Shown: positions 7,858-14,457 of the stretch, piece after piece
Layout of the letters: the number at the start of each line of letters is the position of its first letter
Position numbering within the stretch: position 1 is the first letter of the stretch
Origin: an uncultured Clostridia bacterium
GTDB lineage: Bacteria; Bacillota; Clostridia; Christensenellales; Aristaeellaceae
Assembly: GCA_946626395.1 (NCBI GenBank)
Contig: CAMOUF010000113.1
Coordinates: 1 to 16,378 of the forward strand
DNA length: 16,378 bases
Direction: 5' to 3'
The notes under the pieces: model-generated
Database searches by the model: none
Told to the model about the DNA's origin: nothing
Seen by the model: only the letters and a program-made list of their open reading frames with translations
Made by a program: the position numbers and the translations under genes

Positions 7858-8110
7858 CAAATTAAATCAATAAAATATCAAACAAATCCTTTCAGGAAAG
7901 CGCAAATTCAACCGTATTGATTATATCAAAGGCGAAGGGGAAAAACAATCCAAATCTTCAAGTACAGAGAATAGTACATCTGTGGTTTTTTGCAGCTTGG
8001 ATCGAGCTTGAGTTCCAAACTGAAAGTTCCAAGTTCTAAACTGATTTTGACCAACGCAATTTCTATGAAAAGTGCCATGATATTTCATCCGCAGGCAGCA
8101 GACCGAGATA
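7858..8110. other. Gene-free AT-rich spacer with degenerate direct repeats
   Basis: No ORF with a ribosome site is visible on either strand. AGTTCCAAACTGA (8011-8023) is repeated with one mismatch as AGTTCTAAACTGA (8032-8044). This resembles the AGTTCAG-type short repeats at about 8900-8915. I see no promoter here that clearly serves a neighbouring gene. Confidence 0.5.
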
Positions 8111-8150
8111 AAAAAGGTCAGGAGAGCAGCGTGTCTCTCCTGGCCTTTTT
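8111..8150 (-). terminator. Rho-independent terminator after the Nif11-like gene
   Basis: The arms GGTCAGGAGAG and CTCTCCTGGCC (one G-U type mismatch) flank an 8-nt loop at 8127-8134. The stem is bordered by A5 on the left and T5 on the right, so it could work in both directions. Read on the minus strand it lies about 100 nt past the stop of the 8252-8629 gene. It separates that gene from the his operon. Confidence 0.85.
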
Positions 8151-8251
8151 CCCCATGAACGAAAAATGATCCCTGGGCGAAACAAAAGCGCGTGTTTCAT
8201 GGCTTCACTGATCGCCGCGCAGCTGACCCGCCGCAGGCTTTTTACGCCCGA

Positions 8252-8629
8252 TCAGAGCCCGTTTTTTGTGGGCTTGCCCTTGGGCCGCCCAGGCGTCTGC
8301 TTCTTTTTGATCTTTTCGATCACTTCGTTCACGTCCTCTACCACTTTTTGAACCCTGGGGATCAGGGTGAAAATCCCGCCGCCGTTGATGCCCTCCAGAT
8401 CCTTTGCCGACAGGACCGCGTCCTCCCCGGCGACGAGCTCGGCCATTCCTTTTACGTCCTCCAGGGTCAGCGGAATGCCCGCTTCCCGGGCAAGAGGCGC
8501 GAAGACGCTGTTCAGCATGGCTTCTTCGCTGGCTTCCGCGCTCAGGCTTTTCAGCGCCGCCAGCGCCTTTTCCTTCGCTTCCGGGTTCTGATCCAGAAGC
8601 TGGAGCAACTTGTTCATGTTTTCGGTCAT
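8252..8629 (-). CDS. Nif11-leader-like peptide with a GGG motif, orphan
   Basis: This 125-residue protein resembles the Nif11-derived leaders of peptide natural products. It has an N-terminal helix (NKLLQLLDQNPEAKEKALAA), then LAREAGIPLTLEDV (47-59), then LSAKDLEGINGGG (73-85), which ends in the double-glycine processing site typical of such leaders. The 40 residues after GGG hold an amphipathic stretch (IFTLIPRVQKVVEDVNEVI) and a basic K/P/G-rich tail. They have no Cys, so lanthionine or other thiol chemistry on the core is excluded. AAAGGAGA lies 7-8 nt before the ATG. No modification enzyme, C39 peptidase or immunity gene is visible nearby. It may be an unmodified secreted peptide or a leader-like protein put to another use; its function is unknown. 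Confidence 0.8.
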   Translation of the reverse strand: MTENMNKLLQLLDQNPEAKEKALAALKSLSAEASEEAMLNSVFAPLAREAGIPLTLEDVKGMAELVAGEDAVLSAKDLEGINGGGIFTLIPRVQKVVEDVNEVIEKIKKKQTPGRPKGKPTKNGL

Positions 8630-8655
8630 AGAGATTTCTCCTTTCGATACCTGTG

Positions 8656-8684
8656 ATTCAATAGATGACGGGCTTTCCTGTCAA
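8656..8684 (-). promoter_or_regulatory. Possible promoter of the Nif11-like gene
   Basis: On the minus strand, TTGACA (8679-8684) and TTGAAT (8656-8661) are separated by 17 bp. The -35 is perfect but the -10 matches only 4 of 6. The site ends 26 nt before the start codon. A second, more AT-rich zone at 8786-8812 could hold another promoter, but no clear pair is visible there. Confidence 0.4.
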
Positions 8685-8856
8685 GGGCCCAAAAATCTTT
8701 TATTCAGCCGGAGCCTGAAAGGGCGGCGCGAAGCACCGCACGCGTCCTGCTTTCCTTCCGGATTTCCCGGGGAATCTTTCGGCTTTATATACTATATCAT
8801 ATCTTATCCAACCAACATCCAACAAAAATCTTCCGGTTTGAATAAAAAATGGAAAA

Positions 8857-9000
8857 AAGGCACCAGGCAATAGGCAATAGGAGAACGAGCTAAGCAAAGA
8901 GTTCAGAGTTCAGATATTTTCGTCGTGCCAAGTCCGGATGTATTCCTTGTGTGTGATATTCTCTGCACTCTATCGTCTAATGACTGCTGCCTGGTGCCTT
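8857..9000. repeat. Palindrome-ended repeat element, about 144 bp
   Basis: AAGGCACCAGGCA (8857-8869) and its exact reverse complement TGCCTGGTGCCTT (8988-9000) bound a segment with no credible ORF. Just inside the left end is AGGCAATAGGCA, the core of the tandem repeat at 267-278, here inverted. A doubled AGTTCAG follows at about 8900-8915. The flanks are A-rich on both sides, but a target duplication is not certain. It looks like a small non-autonomous repeat between the divergent Nif11-like gene and membrane operon. Confidence 0.6.
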
Positions 9001-9057
9001 AAAGTCTTCTTGCCCCGCTGCGCAGTGGCAGAAACAGGAAAAATCAAATATCTTCCC

Positions 9058-9086
9058 TTGTCAAATCGCCCGGAAGGACGTATAAT
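9058..9086 (+). promoter_or_regulatory. Strong promoter of the Bax1-I/ABC operon
   Basis: TTGTCA (9058-9063), a 17-bp spacer and a perfect TATAAT (9081-9086) make a sigma-A promoter with one mismatch in total. The predicted start is near 9093, leaving an unusually long leader of about 165 nt before the ATG at 9260. Confidence 0.85.
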
Positions 9087-9224
9087 GCAGAAATAGAAAG
9101 TCTGCTTTCAACCGGACGAGCCGGGATGAAATGAGGAGGAAATGCCTTTGGCTGATCCTTCTGACCCCGAGATGGCGGCCCAAAAAGGAGCACGCGTTTT
9201 CCATTTTCCTCTTGATTTCCTCCT
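9087..9224 (+). promoter_or_regulatory. Structured 5' leader with three consecutive foldable stems
   Basis: Three inverted repeats lie side by side. GCAGA/TCTGC is at 9087-9105, overlapping the predicted start site. TTTCA-CCGG pairs with CCGG-TGAAA at 9106-9131, with a small internal loop. A perfect 10-bp pair, AGGAGGAAAT (9134-9143) and ATTTCCTCCT (9215-9224), surrounds a 71-nt loop. The last stem would hide an ideal AGGAGG Shine-Dalgarno that serves no large gene. I recognise no known riboswitch class. The folding is inferred by eye. Confidence 0.45.
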
Positions 9225-9234
9225 GACAAGATAA
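9142..9234 (+). CDS. Possible 30-codon leader ORF
   Basis: AGGAGG at 9134-9139 precedes an open frame of 30 codons ending TAA at 9234, beginning MPLADPSDPEMAAQKGARVF. Spacing to the ATG at 9142 is only 2 nt; an in-frame TTG at 9148 has a better 8-nt spacing and would give 28 residues. Another frame starting at 9131 encodes a hydrophobic 31-residue peptide but lacks a ribosome site. The strong Shine-Dalgarno is the main evidence. It may instead be only one arm of the 9134-9224 stem, so this call is tentative. Confidence 0.25.
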   Translation: MPLADPSDPEMAAQKGARVFHFPLDFLLTR

Positions 9235-9259
9235 TTTTATAATGAAAGGATGATTCACC

Positions 9260-10105
9260 ATGAGCACGCTTTCCCAGAAATCAAAAGAAAAAACGCCCAC
9301 GCTTATGCGCTCCAACCCGATTTTAAACAGGCTGAATAAGGTCACCGAGCGTTCGGAGACCAATACGGCCTCCTATGCGGGCATCGCCACCAAAACCACT
9401 TACTTCCTGGTGATCACCCTGGTGGGCATGATCCTCCAGCTGATCGTGAAGGGGATGCTGGCCTCCGAGCCTGTGTGGCAGACCATCACGATATATGAAA
9501 AGTTTGTGGTGAACCTTTCCGCCAAAGAAACCGGTATTTTGGCCGGGGTGCTGATCGTCGGTTTTATTTGCGAATTGATCGGTGTTTTCGTCCGCAGGAC
9601 GGTGCCCGTTACCGGCACGGTGTATTGCCTGGGCCAGGGCTATCTGATCTCCTTCCTGGTGTTCAAGGTGCTGGTTGGCTATGAATATCTGGGCCTGGAA
9701 GCCCTGCTGCTCACCGTGGCGGTGGTGGTTGTGATGAGCTGGCTGTATACCTCCGGCATTGTAAAGGTGAACAAGAAATTCCATATGGTGCTCATGGGCC
9801 TGGTCATCGGCTCCATTGGCGTGGGCCTGCTGAGCTTCCTGGGATATCTGCTGCCTGTGACCCGGCCTTATGTGCAGAGCATGATGCAGAATGCCGTCCT
9901 GAGCGTGGCCTTTGATGTGATCGGCCTGATCATCGCGGCCCTGTTCCTGATCAGCGACTTTTCCACCGTCCAAACCTGCGTGGAGGAGGGCTATCCCCAG
10001 AACTATGAATGGTACGCCGCTTTCGGCCTGGCCTTCACCGTGATCTGGATCTATCTGAAAATCCTGGATCTGCTGATGCAGCTGGCCGGCAGCAAGAAAG
10101 ACTGA
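9260..10105 (+). CDS. Bax inhibitor-1/YccA-family (BaxI_1 type) seven-helix membrane protein
   Basis: This 281-residue protein has about seven membrane helices: 45-65, 90-112, 120-138, 145-165, 174-198, 212-232 and 250-273. The N-terminal LMRSNPILNRL followed by TASYAGIATKT is typical of the bacterial BaxI_1 subfamily. The C-terminal signature is ISDFSTVQTCVEEGYP, then EWYAAFGLAFTVIWIYLKILDLL. Asp233 in SDF and Asp270 in ILD sit where the family's paired acidic residues, proposed to gate a pH-sensitive calcium leak in YetJ, are expected. That functional transfer is inference. AAAGGA lies 9 nt before the ATG. It is the first gene of the operon, 31 nt before the ATPase gene. Confidence 0.85.
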   Translation: MSTLSQKSKEKTPTLMRSNPILNRLNKVTERSETNTASYAGIATKTTYFLVITLVGMILQLIVKGMLASEPVWQTITIYEKFVVNLSAKETGILAGVLIVGFICELIGVFVRRTVPVTGTVYCLGQGYLISFLVFKVLVGYEYLGLEALLLTVAVVVVMSWLYTSGIVKVNKKFHMVLMGLVIGSIGVGLLSFLGYLLPVTRPYVQSMMQNAVLSVAFDVIGLIIAALFLISDFSTVQTCVEEGYPQNYEWYAAFGLAFTVIWIYLKILDLLMQLAGSKKD

Positions 10106-10136
10106 TTCCCCGGAAGAACAAAGGAGAGGAACCCAG

Positions 10137-11522
10137 ATGGATAAGGTCATTCAAATCCTATGCCTGATCCTGTTTGACGGAACCAGCGCCCTTGCCATCA
10201 TCAGCAAGGGCCTGCTGATCATCGGCATCTGGCGGCTGCTGCAGAAGTCCGGCCTGAAGGGCTGGTGGGCGCTGATTCCCGGTGCCAGGGAATACCAGCT
10301 TTCCCGATGCGCGGGGCGCGAGCCGGAAGGAAGAGTATTAAGCGTGATCACGATCGCTATGCTGCTGATCAGCATCGTAGCGGAATTCATTATTCCCATC
10401 CGCATCGACAACATGTCTGAAGAAGCGGCCATCGAGGCTGCTCTGACCCGGCTGATGATTCTTTCCATCATCACGATTCCCCTGATTTTTACCCATTTTA
10501 TTTACAACATCCGGGTATGGAGCGGCCTGATCAATGTGTACGGCCTGCCCAAGAAATGGCTGTGGCTGTGTCTGATTGATTACACCCGGATCATTCCCGC
10601 CCTGCTGTGGGGCTTCAGCAAGAAATATCAGCCCGAATGGCAGGTGGAGGATATCAAAGCGGAGATGGAGCGTCTGGCCACCTCCGGAAGCGCCGCTGTC
10701 ATGGATGACGGGCTGACCGTCAACCTTGAGGAGCGCACCGCCACGGAATTTTTCCACAAAAAAACCCTGCTGCGGGACATTCACATGGCTATTCCCCAGG
10801 GCCATATGGTGCTGCTGCTGGGCGGCTCCGGCGCGGGCAAAACCACCTATCTGAACGCCATCAACGGCTACGAAAAGGCCAAGGCCGAGGTCATGCTCAA
10901 TGGCAATAACATGTATACCCAGTATAAAAAGATGCAGCATGAAGTGGGCTTTGTGCCTCAGAGCGAAATGATGCGGGGCAAGGATACCGTGATCAACACC
11001 CTGCTGGACGCGGCGAAGCTGCGCCTGCCCAAGGACGTATCCGGCAAGCAGCGGCGGGAGCGGGTGGACGAGGTCATGGATATCTTCGGCCTCAAGCCCG
11101 TGAAAAACAATCTGGTGGAAAAGCTGTCCGGCGGGCAGAAAAAGCGCCTGTCCATCTCCATTGAATTCATTTCCAATCCTTCTCTGTTCATCCTGGACGA
11201 GCCGGACAGCGGCCTGGACGGCGTCATGGCCAGGGAGCTGTTTGTGCAGCTGCGCAAGATTGCCGATACAGGCAAGATCATCATCGTCATCACCCATACC
11301 CCGGACCGGGTGATCGACCTGTTCGACGATGTGATCGTGCTGGCCAAGGACTCCGCCCGGACGGGACGGCTGGCCTACTACGGCAGCATCCAGGATGCCA
11401 GGACATTCTTCCAGCGCGACACCATGGAGCAGATCGTGAAATCCGTCAACCGCAAGGAAGAGGGCGGCGACGGCATGGCGGACGATTATGTGCTCAAGTA
11501 CGCGGAGGTGCAGCATGGCTGA
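10137..11522 (+). CDS. Membrane-domain/ABCG-type ATPase fusion protein
   Basis: This 461-residue protein has two parts. Residues 1 to about 165 carry around four hydrophobic segments (7-33, 66-88, 105-125, 140-160) and a GLKGWWALIPGAREYQL motif (39-55) resembling DUF5684-like proteins. From about 190 on there is a complete ABC ATPase with Walker A GGSGAGKTT (229-237), Q-loop Gln275, signature LSGGQ (330-334), Walker B LFILDEP (350-356), a SGLD D-loop and switch His387 (ITHTPD). The signature followed by KKRLSISIE and the Walker B region resemble the ABCG/White group. AAGGAGAGG precedes the ATG. It overlaps the permease gene by 8 nt, so the two should form one transporter. The substrate is unknown; a membrane domain N-terminal to this ATPase is unusual. 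Confidence 0.88.
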   Translation: MDKVIQILCLILFDGTSALAIISKGLLIIGIWRLLQKSGLKGWWALIPGAREYQLSRCAGREPEGRVLSVITIAMLLISIVAEFIIPIRIDNMSEEAAIEAALTRLMILSIITIPLIFTHFIYNIRVWSGLINVYGLPKKWLWLCLIDYTRIIPALLWGFSKKYQPEWQVEDIKAEMERLATSGSAAVMDDGLTVNLEERTATEFFHKKTLLRDIHMAIPQGHMVLLLGGSGAGKTTYLNAINGYEKAKAEVMLNGNNMYTQYKKMQHEVGFVPQSEMMRGKDTVINTLLDAAKLRLPKDVSGKQRRERVDEVMDIFGLKPVKNNLVEKLSGGQKKRLSISIEFISNPSLFILDEPDSGLDGVMARELFVQLRKIADTGKIIIVITHTPDRVIDLFDDVIVLAKDSARTGRLAYYGSIQDARTFFQRDTMEQIVKSVNRKEEGGDGMADDYVLKYAEVQHG

Positions 11523-12981
11523 ACTGAATACCAATAAGACCGCGAGACAGTATACCGTTCGTTACCGGGGCCGCTGCTCCCAGCTGGGCATTTACCTGGG
11601 CAAGCTGCTGCGCATGTTCGTGTATCAGAACGACTGGAAAGTGATCCCCATGTCCGCTTTGATCGCGGGCCTGGTGGGCATGGTCACCCGGATCGAATGC
11701 TTCCTCAACATGGAAGGCACGCTGTTTGGCTCCTTCGCCATGACCTGCGTGTGCATTTGGAACGGCTGCTTCAACTCCATTCAGGTGATCTGCCGGGAGC
11801 GGGACGTGATCAAGCGGGAGCACCGCTCCGGCATGCACATTTCCACCTACGTGTTCTCTCATATGCTGTATCAGGCGCTGCTGTGCCTGGCGCAGACCGC
11901 CGTGACATTGTATGTGACAGAGTGGGTGGGCGTGCCCTATCCCAAGGAAGGCTTGATCACGCCGTACTTTATGGTGGATTTCGGCATTTCCATGTTCCTG
12001 ATCACTTACGCATCGGATATGCTGTCCCTGTGGGTTTCGGCTTTGGCCCATAACACCACCACAGCCATGACCATCATGCCCTTCGTGCTGATTTTCCAAT
12101 TGGTGTTTTCCGGCGGCATGCTGCCGCTGCCCGAATGGACGGAACCGCTGACCCATTTCACTATTTCCAATCCCGGCCTGAAGGTGCTGGCCGCCCAGTC
12201 CGACACCAACAGCCGCCCCTACGCCACCATCGCCAACATGATCAGCAAGATGCGGGACAATGAAATTGGCGGCACGGTAACGGTGGGCCAGGTTTTGGAT
12301 CTGCTGCAGGACAAGGACAACAGCGCGATTCAGGAGCTGCGCGCCAAAGAGATCGGCAAGGTGTTCAGCCTGGGCGAGCTGAAGGAAATGCTGGATCAGT
12401 CTGTCACCTTTGAAGCGTTCCAGAAGGAGCAGATCCTGGGGGATATGACGGTGCAGGATGTGCTTCGTTTCGTGATGGAATCCGAGCAATTCCAGAAGGA
12501 GCGGACCACCGCTCTGCCTGGGTCCAATGTGACGCTGGGCGACGTGCTTCAGTCCGTCATGGATTCGGAAGATTTGCAGCCCGTTACCAGTTTCCAGCTG
12601 ACGCACCTGACCACCGTGGGCGACGTGCTGAACGCCATTGACGCCAAGGGCCTTTTGGAAAAATACAAGGACGTTAATGTGGGCGGAACCTTCACCGTGG
12701 GCGAAGCAGTGGATATGCTGGCGGGCAACGGCGATGTTCAGGCCAGGCGGGATACGGAGATTACCGTGAAAACGAGCCTGGGCAAAGCGATTGATATCAT
12801 TGGGGAAGAAAAGGTGAAATCCTTCCTGGAGGAGAAAGCCGCCGCGGCCAGCTATAATCCGAATTTTGAATACACCGAGGAAAATGTGATCGGCTATTGG
12901 CTGCATCTGACCATGTTCGTTTTCGCTTTTGCCTTCCTTGCTACCATTACCCTGGAATTCATTGATAAGGACAGGCGTTGA
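11515..12981 (+). CDS. ABC-2 type (ABCG-like) permease with a repeat-filled extracytoplasmic loop
   Basis: This 488-residue protein has about six membrane segments: 43-58, 68-92, 108-135, 150-178, 184-204 and 462-484. It is the membrane half matching the ATPase just upstream. Between the last two helices lies a soluble loop of about 255 residues, far longer than the usual ABCG loop. It contains seven degenerate copies of a TVGDVLxxh motif, at TVTVGQVLDLL (254), VFSLGELKEML (283), MTVQDVLRFV (311), VTLGDVLQSVM (339), TTVGDVLNAI (366), TFTVGEAVDML (392) and TSLGKAIDII (420). The spacing is 27-29 residues. The ATG at 11515 has GCGGAGG 6 nt upstream; the open frame begins 9 codons earlier inside the ATPase gene, which I reject. 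The substrate is unknown. Confidence 0.87.
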   Translation: MAELNTNKTARQYTVRYRGRCSQLGIYLGKLLRMFVYQNDWKVIPMSALIAGLVGMVTRIECFLNMEGTLFGSFAMTCVCIWNGCFNSIQVICRERDVIKREHRSGMHISTYVFSHMLYQALLCLAQTAVTLYVTEWVGVPYPKEGLITPYFMVDFGISMFLITYASDMLSLWVSALAHNTTTAMTIMPFVLIFQLVFSGGMLPLPEWTEPLTHFTISNPGLKVLAAQSDTNSRPYATIANMISKMRDNEIGGTVTVGQVLDLLQDKDNSAIQELRAKEIGKVFSLGELKEMLDQSVTFEAFQKEQILGDMTVQDVLRFVMESEQFQKERTTALPGSNVTLGDVLQSVMDSEDLQPVTSFQLTHLTTVGDVLNAIDAKGLLEKYKDVNVGGTFTVGEAVDMLAGNGDVQARRDTEITVKTSLGKAIDIIGEEKVKSFLEEKAAAASYNPNFEYTEENVIGYWLHLTMFVFAFAFLATITLEFIDKDRR

Positions 12982-13007
12982 TTCACCTGCCTGCCAAATA
13001 ATAATCC

Positions 13008-13039
13008 AAAAAGGGCCCGCCGTCATGGCGGGCCTTTTT
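13008..13039 (+). terminator. Rho-independent terminator of the Bax1-I/ABC operon
   Basis: A perfect 8-bp stem GGCCCGCC (13014-13021) / GGCGGGCC (13027-13034) with a 5-nt loop is followed by T5 and preceded by A5. It lies 26 nt past the permease stop codon and just before the next promoter. Confidence 0.92.
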
Positions 13040-13055
13040 GCCGCGGTTTTCCTTG

Positions 13056-13084
13056 TTGCCGAGAAGGCGCTGTTTTGATATAAT
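13056..13084 (+). promoter_or_regulatory. Promoter of the aldo/keto reductase gene, extended -10
   Basis: TTGCCG (13056-13061), a 17-bp spacer and TATAAT (13079-13084) are present. A TG one base before the -10 (13076-13077) makes it an extended -10 promoter, which would offset the weak -35. The leader is about 28 nt. Confidence 0.75.
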
Positions 13085-13118
13085 AGAAACAGGCAATCCA
13101 AAGAAGGGGGAAAGATCA

Positions 13119-14270
13119 ATGCAGTACAGGCGGCTGGGAAAAACGAACCTGATGGTCAGTGAGGTGGGCTTTGGCGGCGAATGGCTGGAGCGGCATGAGG
13201 AAAGCGAATCCGTGGCGCTGCTCAAGTACGCCCATAAGCAGGGCATCAACATTATCGACTGCTGGATGCCCGATCCCAAGTCCCGGGACATCATCGGAAA
13301 AGCCATCCAGGAGGATCGGGCGGGATGGTATGTGCAGGGGCATGTGGGCTCCACCTATCAGAATGGGCAGTATACCCGAACCCGGGACGTGGAGCAGTGC
13401 CGTATCGCATTTGAAGATCTGCTGACCCGGCTCCGCACCGATTATGTTGATTTGGGCATGATCCATTATGTAGATCTGGAAAGCGACTGGGAGGTGGTCA
13501 GCCATCCGGGCCCGTATCAGGATTATGTGATGGAGCTGAAAGCCCAGGGGAAAATCCGTCACATTGGGCTGTCCACCCACAATCCCATCATTGCGAAAAA
13601 GGCCGCGGAAAGCGGCCTGGTGGAAATGATCCTGTTCAGCGTCAATCCCGCTTTTGATCTGATGCCGCCCACGGACAACCTGGACAATTATTTCGCGTTA
13701 TCCTCCTACGGCGATGGGCTCAACGGCGTGGACCCGGTGCGGGTGGAAATGTATAAGGTGTGCCAGCAGCAGGACGTGGGCATCACCTGCATGAAGCCTT
13801 TCGCAGGCGGGCGGCTGTTTGATCCTGCGCGCTCTCCCTTTGGGGTGGCGCTGACGCCCGTTCAGTGTATCCATTACTGCCTGACCAAGCCCGGCGTGGT
13901 GTCCGTTTTGTGCGGCTATGATACGGCGGAACAGGTGGACGCGGCGGTGGCGTATGAAACGGCGGACGACGGGGAAAAGGACTATGCCAGCGTGCTGGCC
14001 AGCGCCCCCAAGCACACGTTTGCCGGCGGGGGATGTACCTATTGCGGCCACTGCAAGCCCTGCCCGGTGGATATCGACATTGCCATGGTGAATAAGCTGT
14101 ATGATCTGGCGGTGATGCAGCCTTCGCCTCCCGCCTCTTTAAAGGAGCATTACCTGTCCCTGGCGCACCGCGCAGATGAATGCATCGGCTGCCGGGGCTG
14201 CGAAAGCCGCTGCCCCTTCGGCGTGAAGGTGGCTGAGCGAATGCGCAAAACAGCGGAGCTTTTCCGGTAA
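13119..14270 (+). CDS. Aldo/keto reductase-fold protein with C-terminal double Fe-S domain (COG1453-like)
   Basis: Residues 1 to about 285 form an aldo/keto reductase TIM barrel: YRRLGKTNLMVSEVGFGG at the N-terminus, DYVDLGMIH (108-116) and KIRHIGLSTHN (145-155). The C-terminus carries two cysteine groups suited to [4Fe-4S] clusters: C306, C309, C312, C315, and C355, C358, C361, C365. Of the catalytic tetrad, Asp47 and His116 remain. The usual Tyr is replaced (DCWMPD instead of DTAxxY), and the usual Lys region reads YVQGHVGS. Ordinary NADPH-dependent carbonyl reduction is therefore doubtful. An Fe-S-linked redox role is inferred and the substrate is unknown. The ATG at 13119 follows AAGGGGG; the open frame from 13038 starts in the terminator and is not used. 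It has its own promoter and appears monocistronic. Confidence 0.88.
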   Translation: MQYRRLGKTNLMVSEVGFGGEWLERHEESESVALLKYAHKQGINIIDCWMPDPKSRDIIGKAIQEDRAGWYVQGHVGSTYQNGQYTRTRDVEQCRIAFEDLLTRLRTDYVDLGMIHYVDLESDWEVVSHPGPYQDYVMELKAQGKIRHIGLSTHNPIIAKKAAESGLVEMILFSVNPAFDLMPPTDNLDNYFALSSYGDGLNGVDPVRVEMYKVCQQQDVGITCMKPFAGGRLFDPARSPFGVALTPVQCIHYCLTKPGVVSVLCGYDTAEQVDAAVAYETADDGEKDYASVLASAPKHTFAGGGCTYCGHCKPCPVDIDIAMVNKLYDLAVMQPSPPASLKEHYLSLAHRADECIGCRGCESRCPFGVKVAERMRKTAELFR

Positions 14271-14457
14271 TCGCCGGGATTTGGCGCTTCGCTTGCTATG
14301 CTCTCTTTCACCATGTTATTTCAGCGAAGCCGCAACAGGCGGACTTGCAGCCATTGAGCCTGCGGAACTGGGCGCGCACAGCGACCGGCTTTTTTGGCTG
14401 GGCATTGAATTTCACCCTGGAAAACAAGTCTGTCAATTCGATAAAAAAGAATAACAA
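14271..14457. other. Convergent intergenic region, no gene seen
   Basis: The aldo/keto reductase gene and the amidohydrolase gene end towards each other across 187 bp. There is a T6 run at 14390-14395 (plus strand) and an A6 run at 14443-14448, which reads as T6 on the minus strand. Neither follows a convincing GC stem, so the terminators of both genes are unclear. Short open frames here lack ribosome sites and recognisable content. Confidence 0.4.

Noticed and set aside
7776..7900. T-box or histidine attenuator for the his operon
   Set aside because: The promoter leaves only about 30 nt of leader, with no room for a specifier loop, His codon run or terminator.
8610..8897. Open frames of 65-87 codons on both strands upstream of the Nif11-like gene
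   Set aside because: They overlap the gene's promoter and the 8857-9000 repeat, lack ribosome sites and resemble no protein family.
9111..9125. Resemblance to a guanidine-II (mini-ykkC) hairpin: CCGG-ACGAG-CCGG
   Set aside because: The class needs two hairpins with four-base ACGR loops. Here the loop is five bases and there is no second matching hairpin, and the downstream genes are not typical guanidine genes.
11488..11514. Upstream start adding nine residues to the permease
   Set aside because: It lies inside the ATPase gene without a ribosome site. The ATG at 11515 has GGAGG at proper spacing.
10338..13119. Long minus-strand frames of 398 and 541 codons opposite the ABC operon
   Set aside because: The His/Gln-rich, low-complexity translations are typical antisense artefacts. 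The plus strand carries intact ABC motifs.
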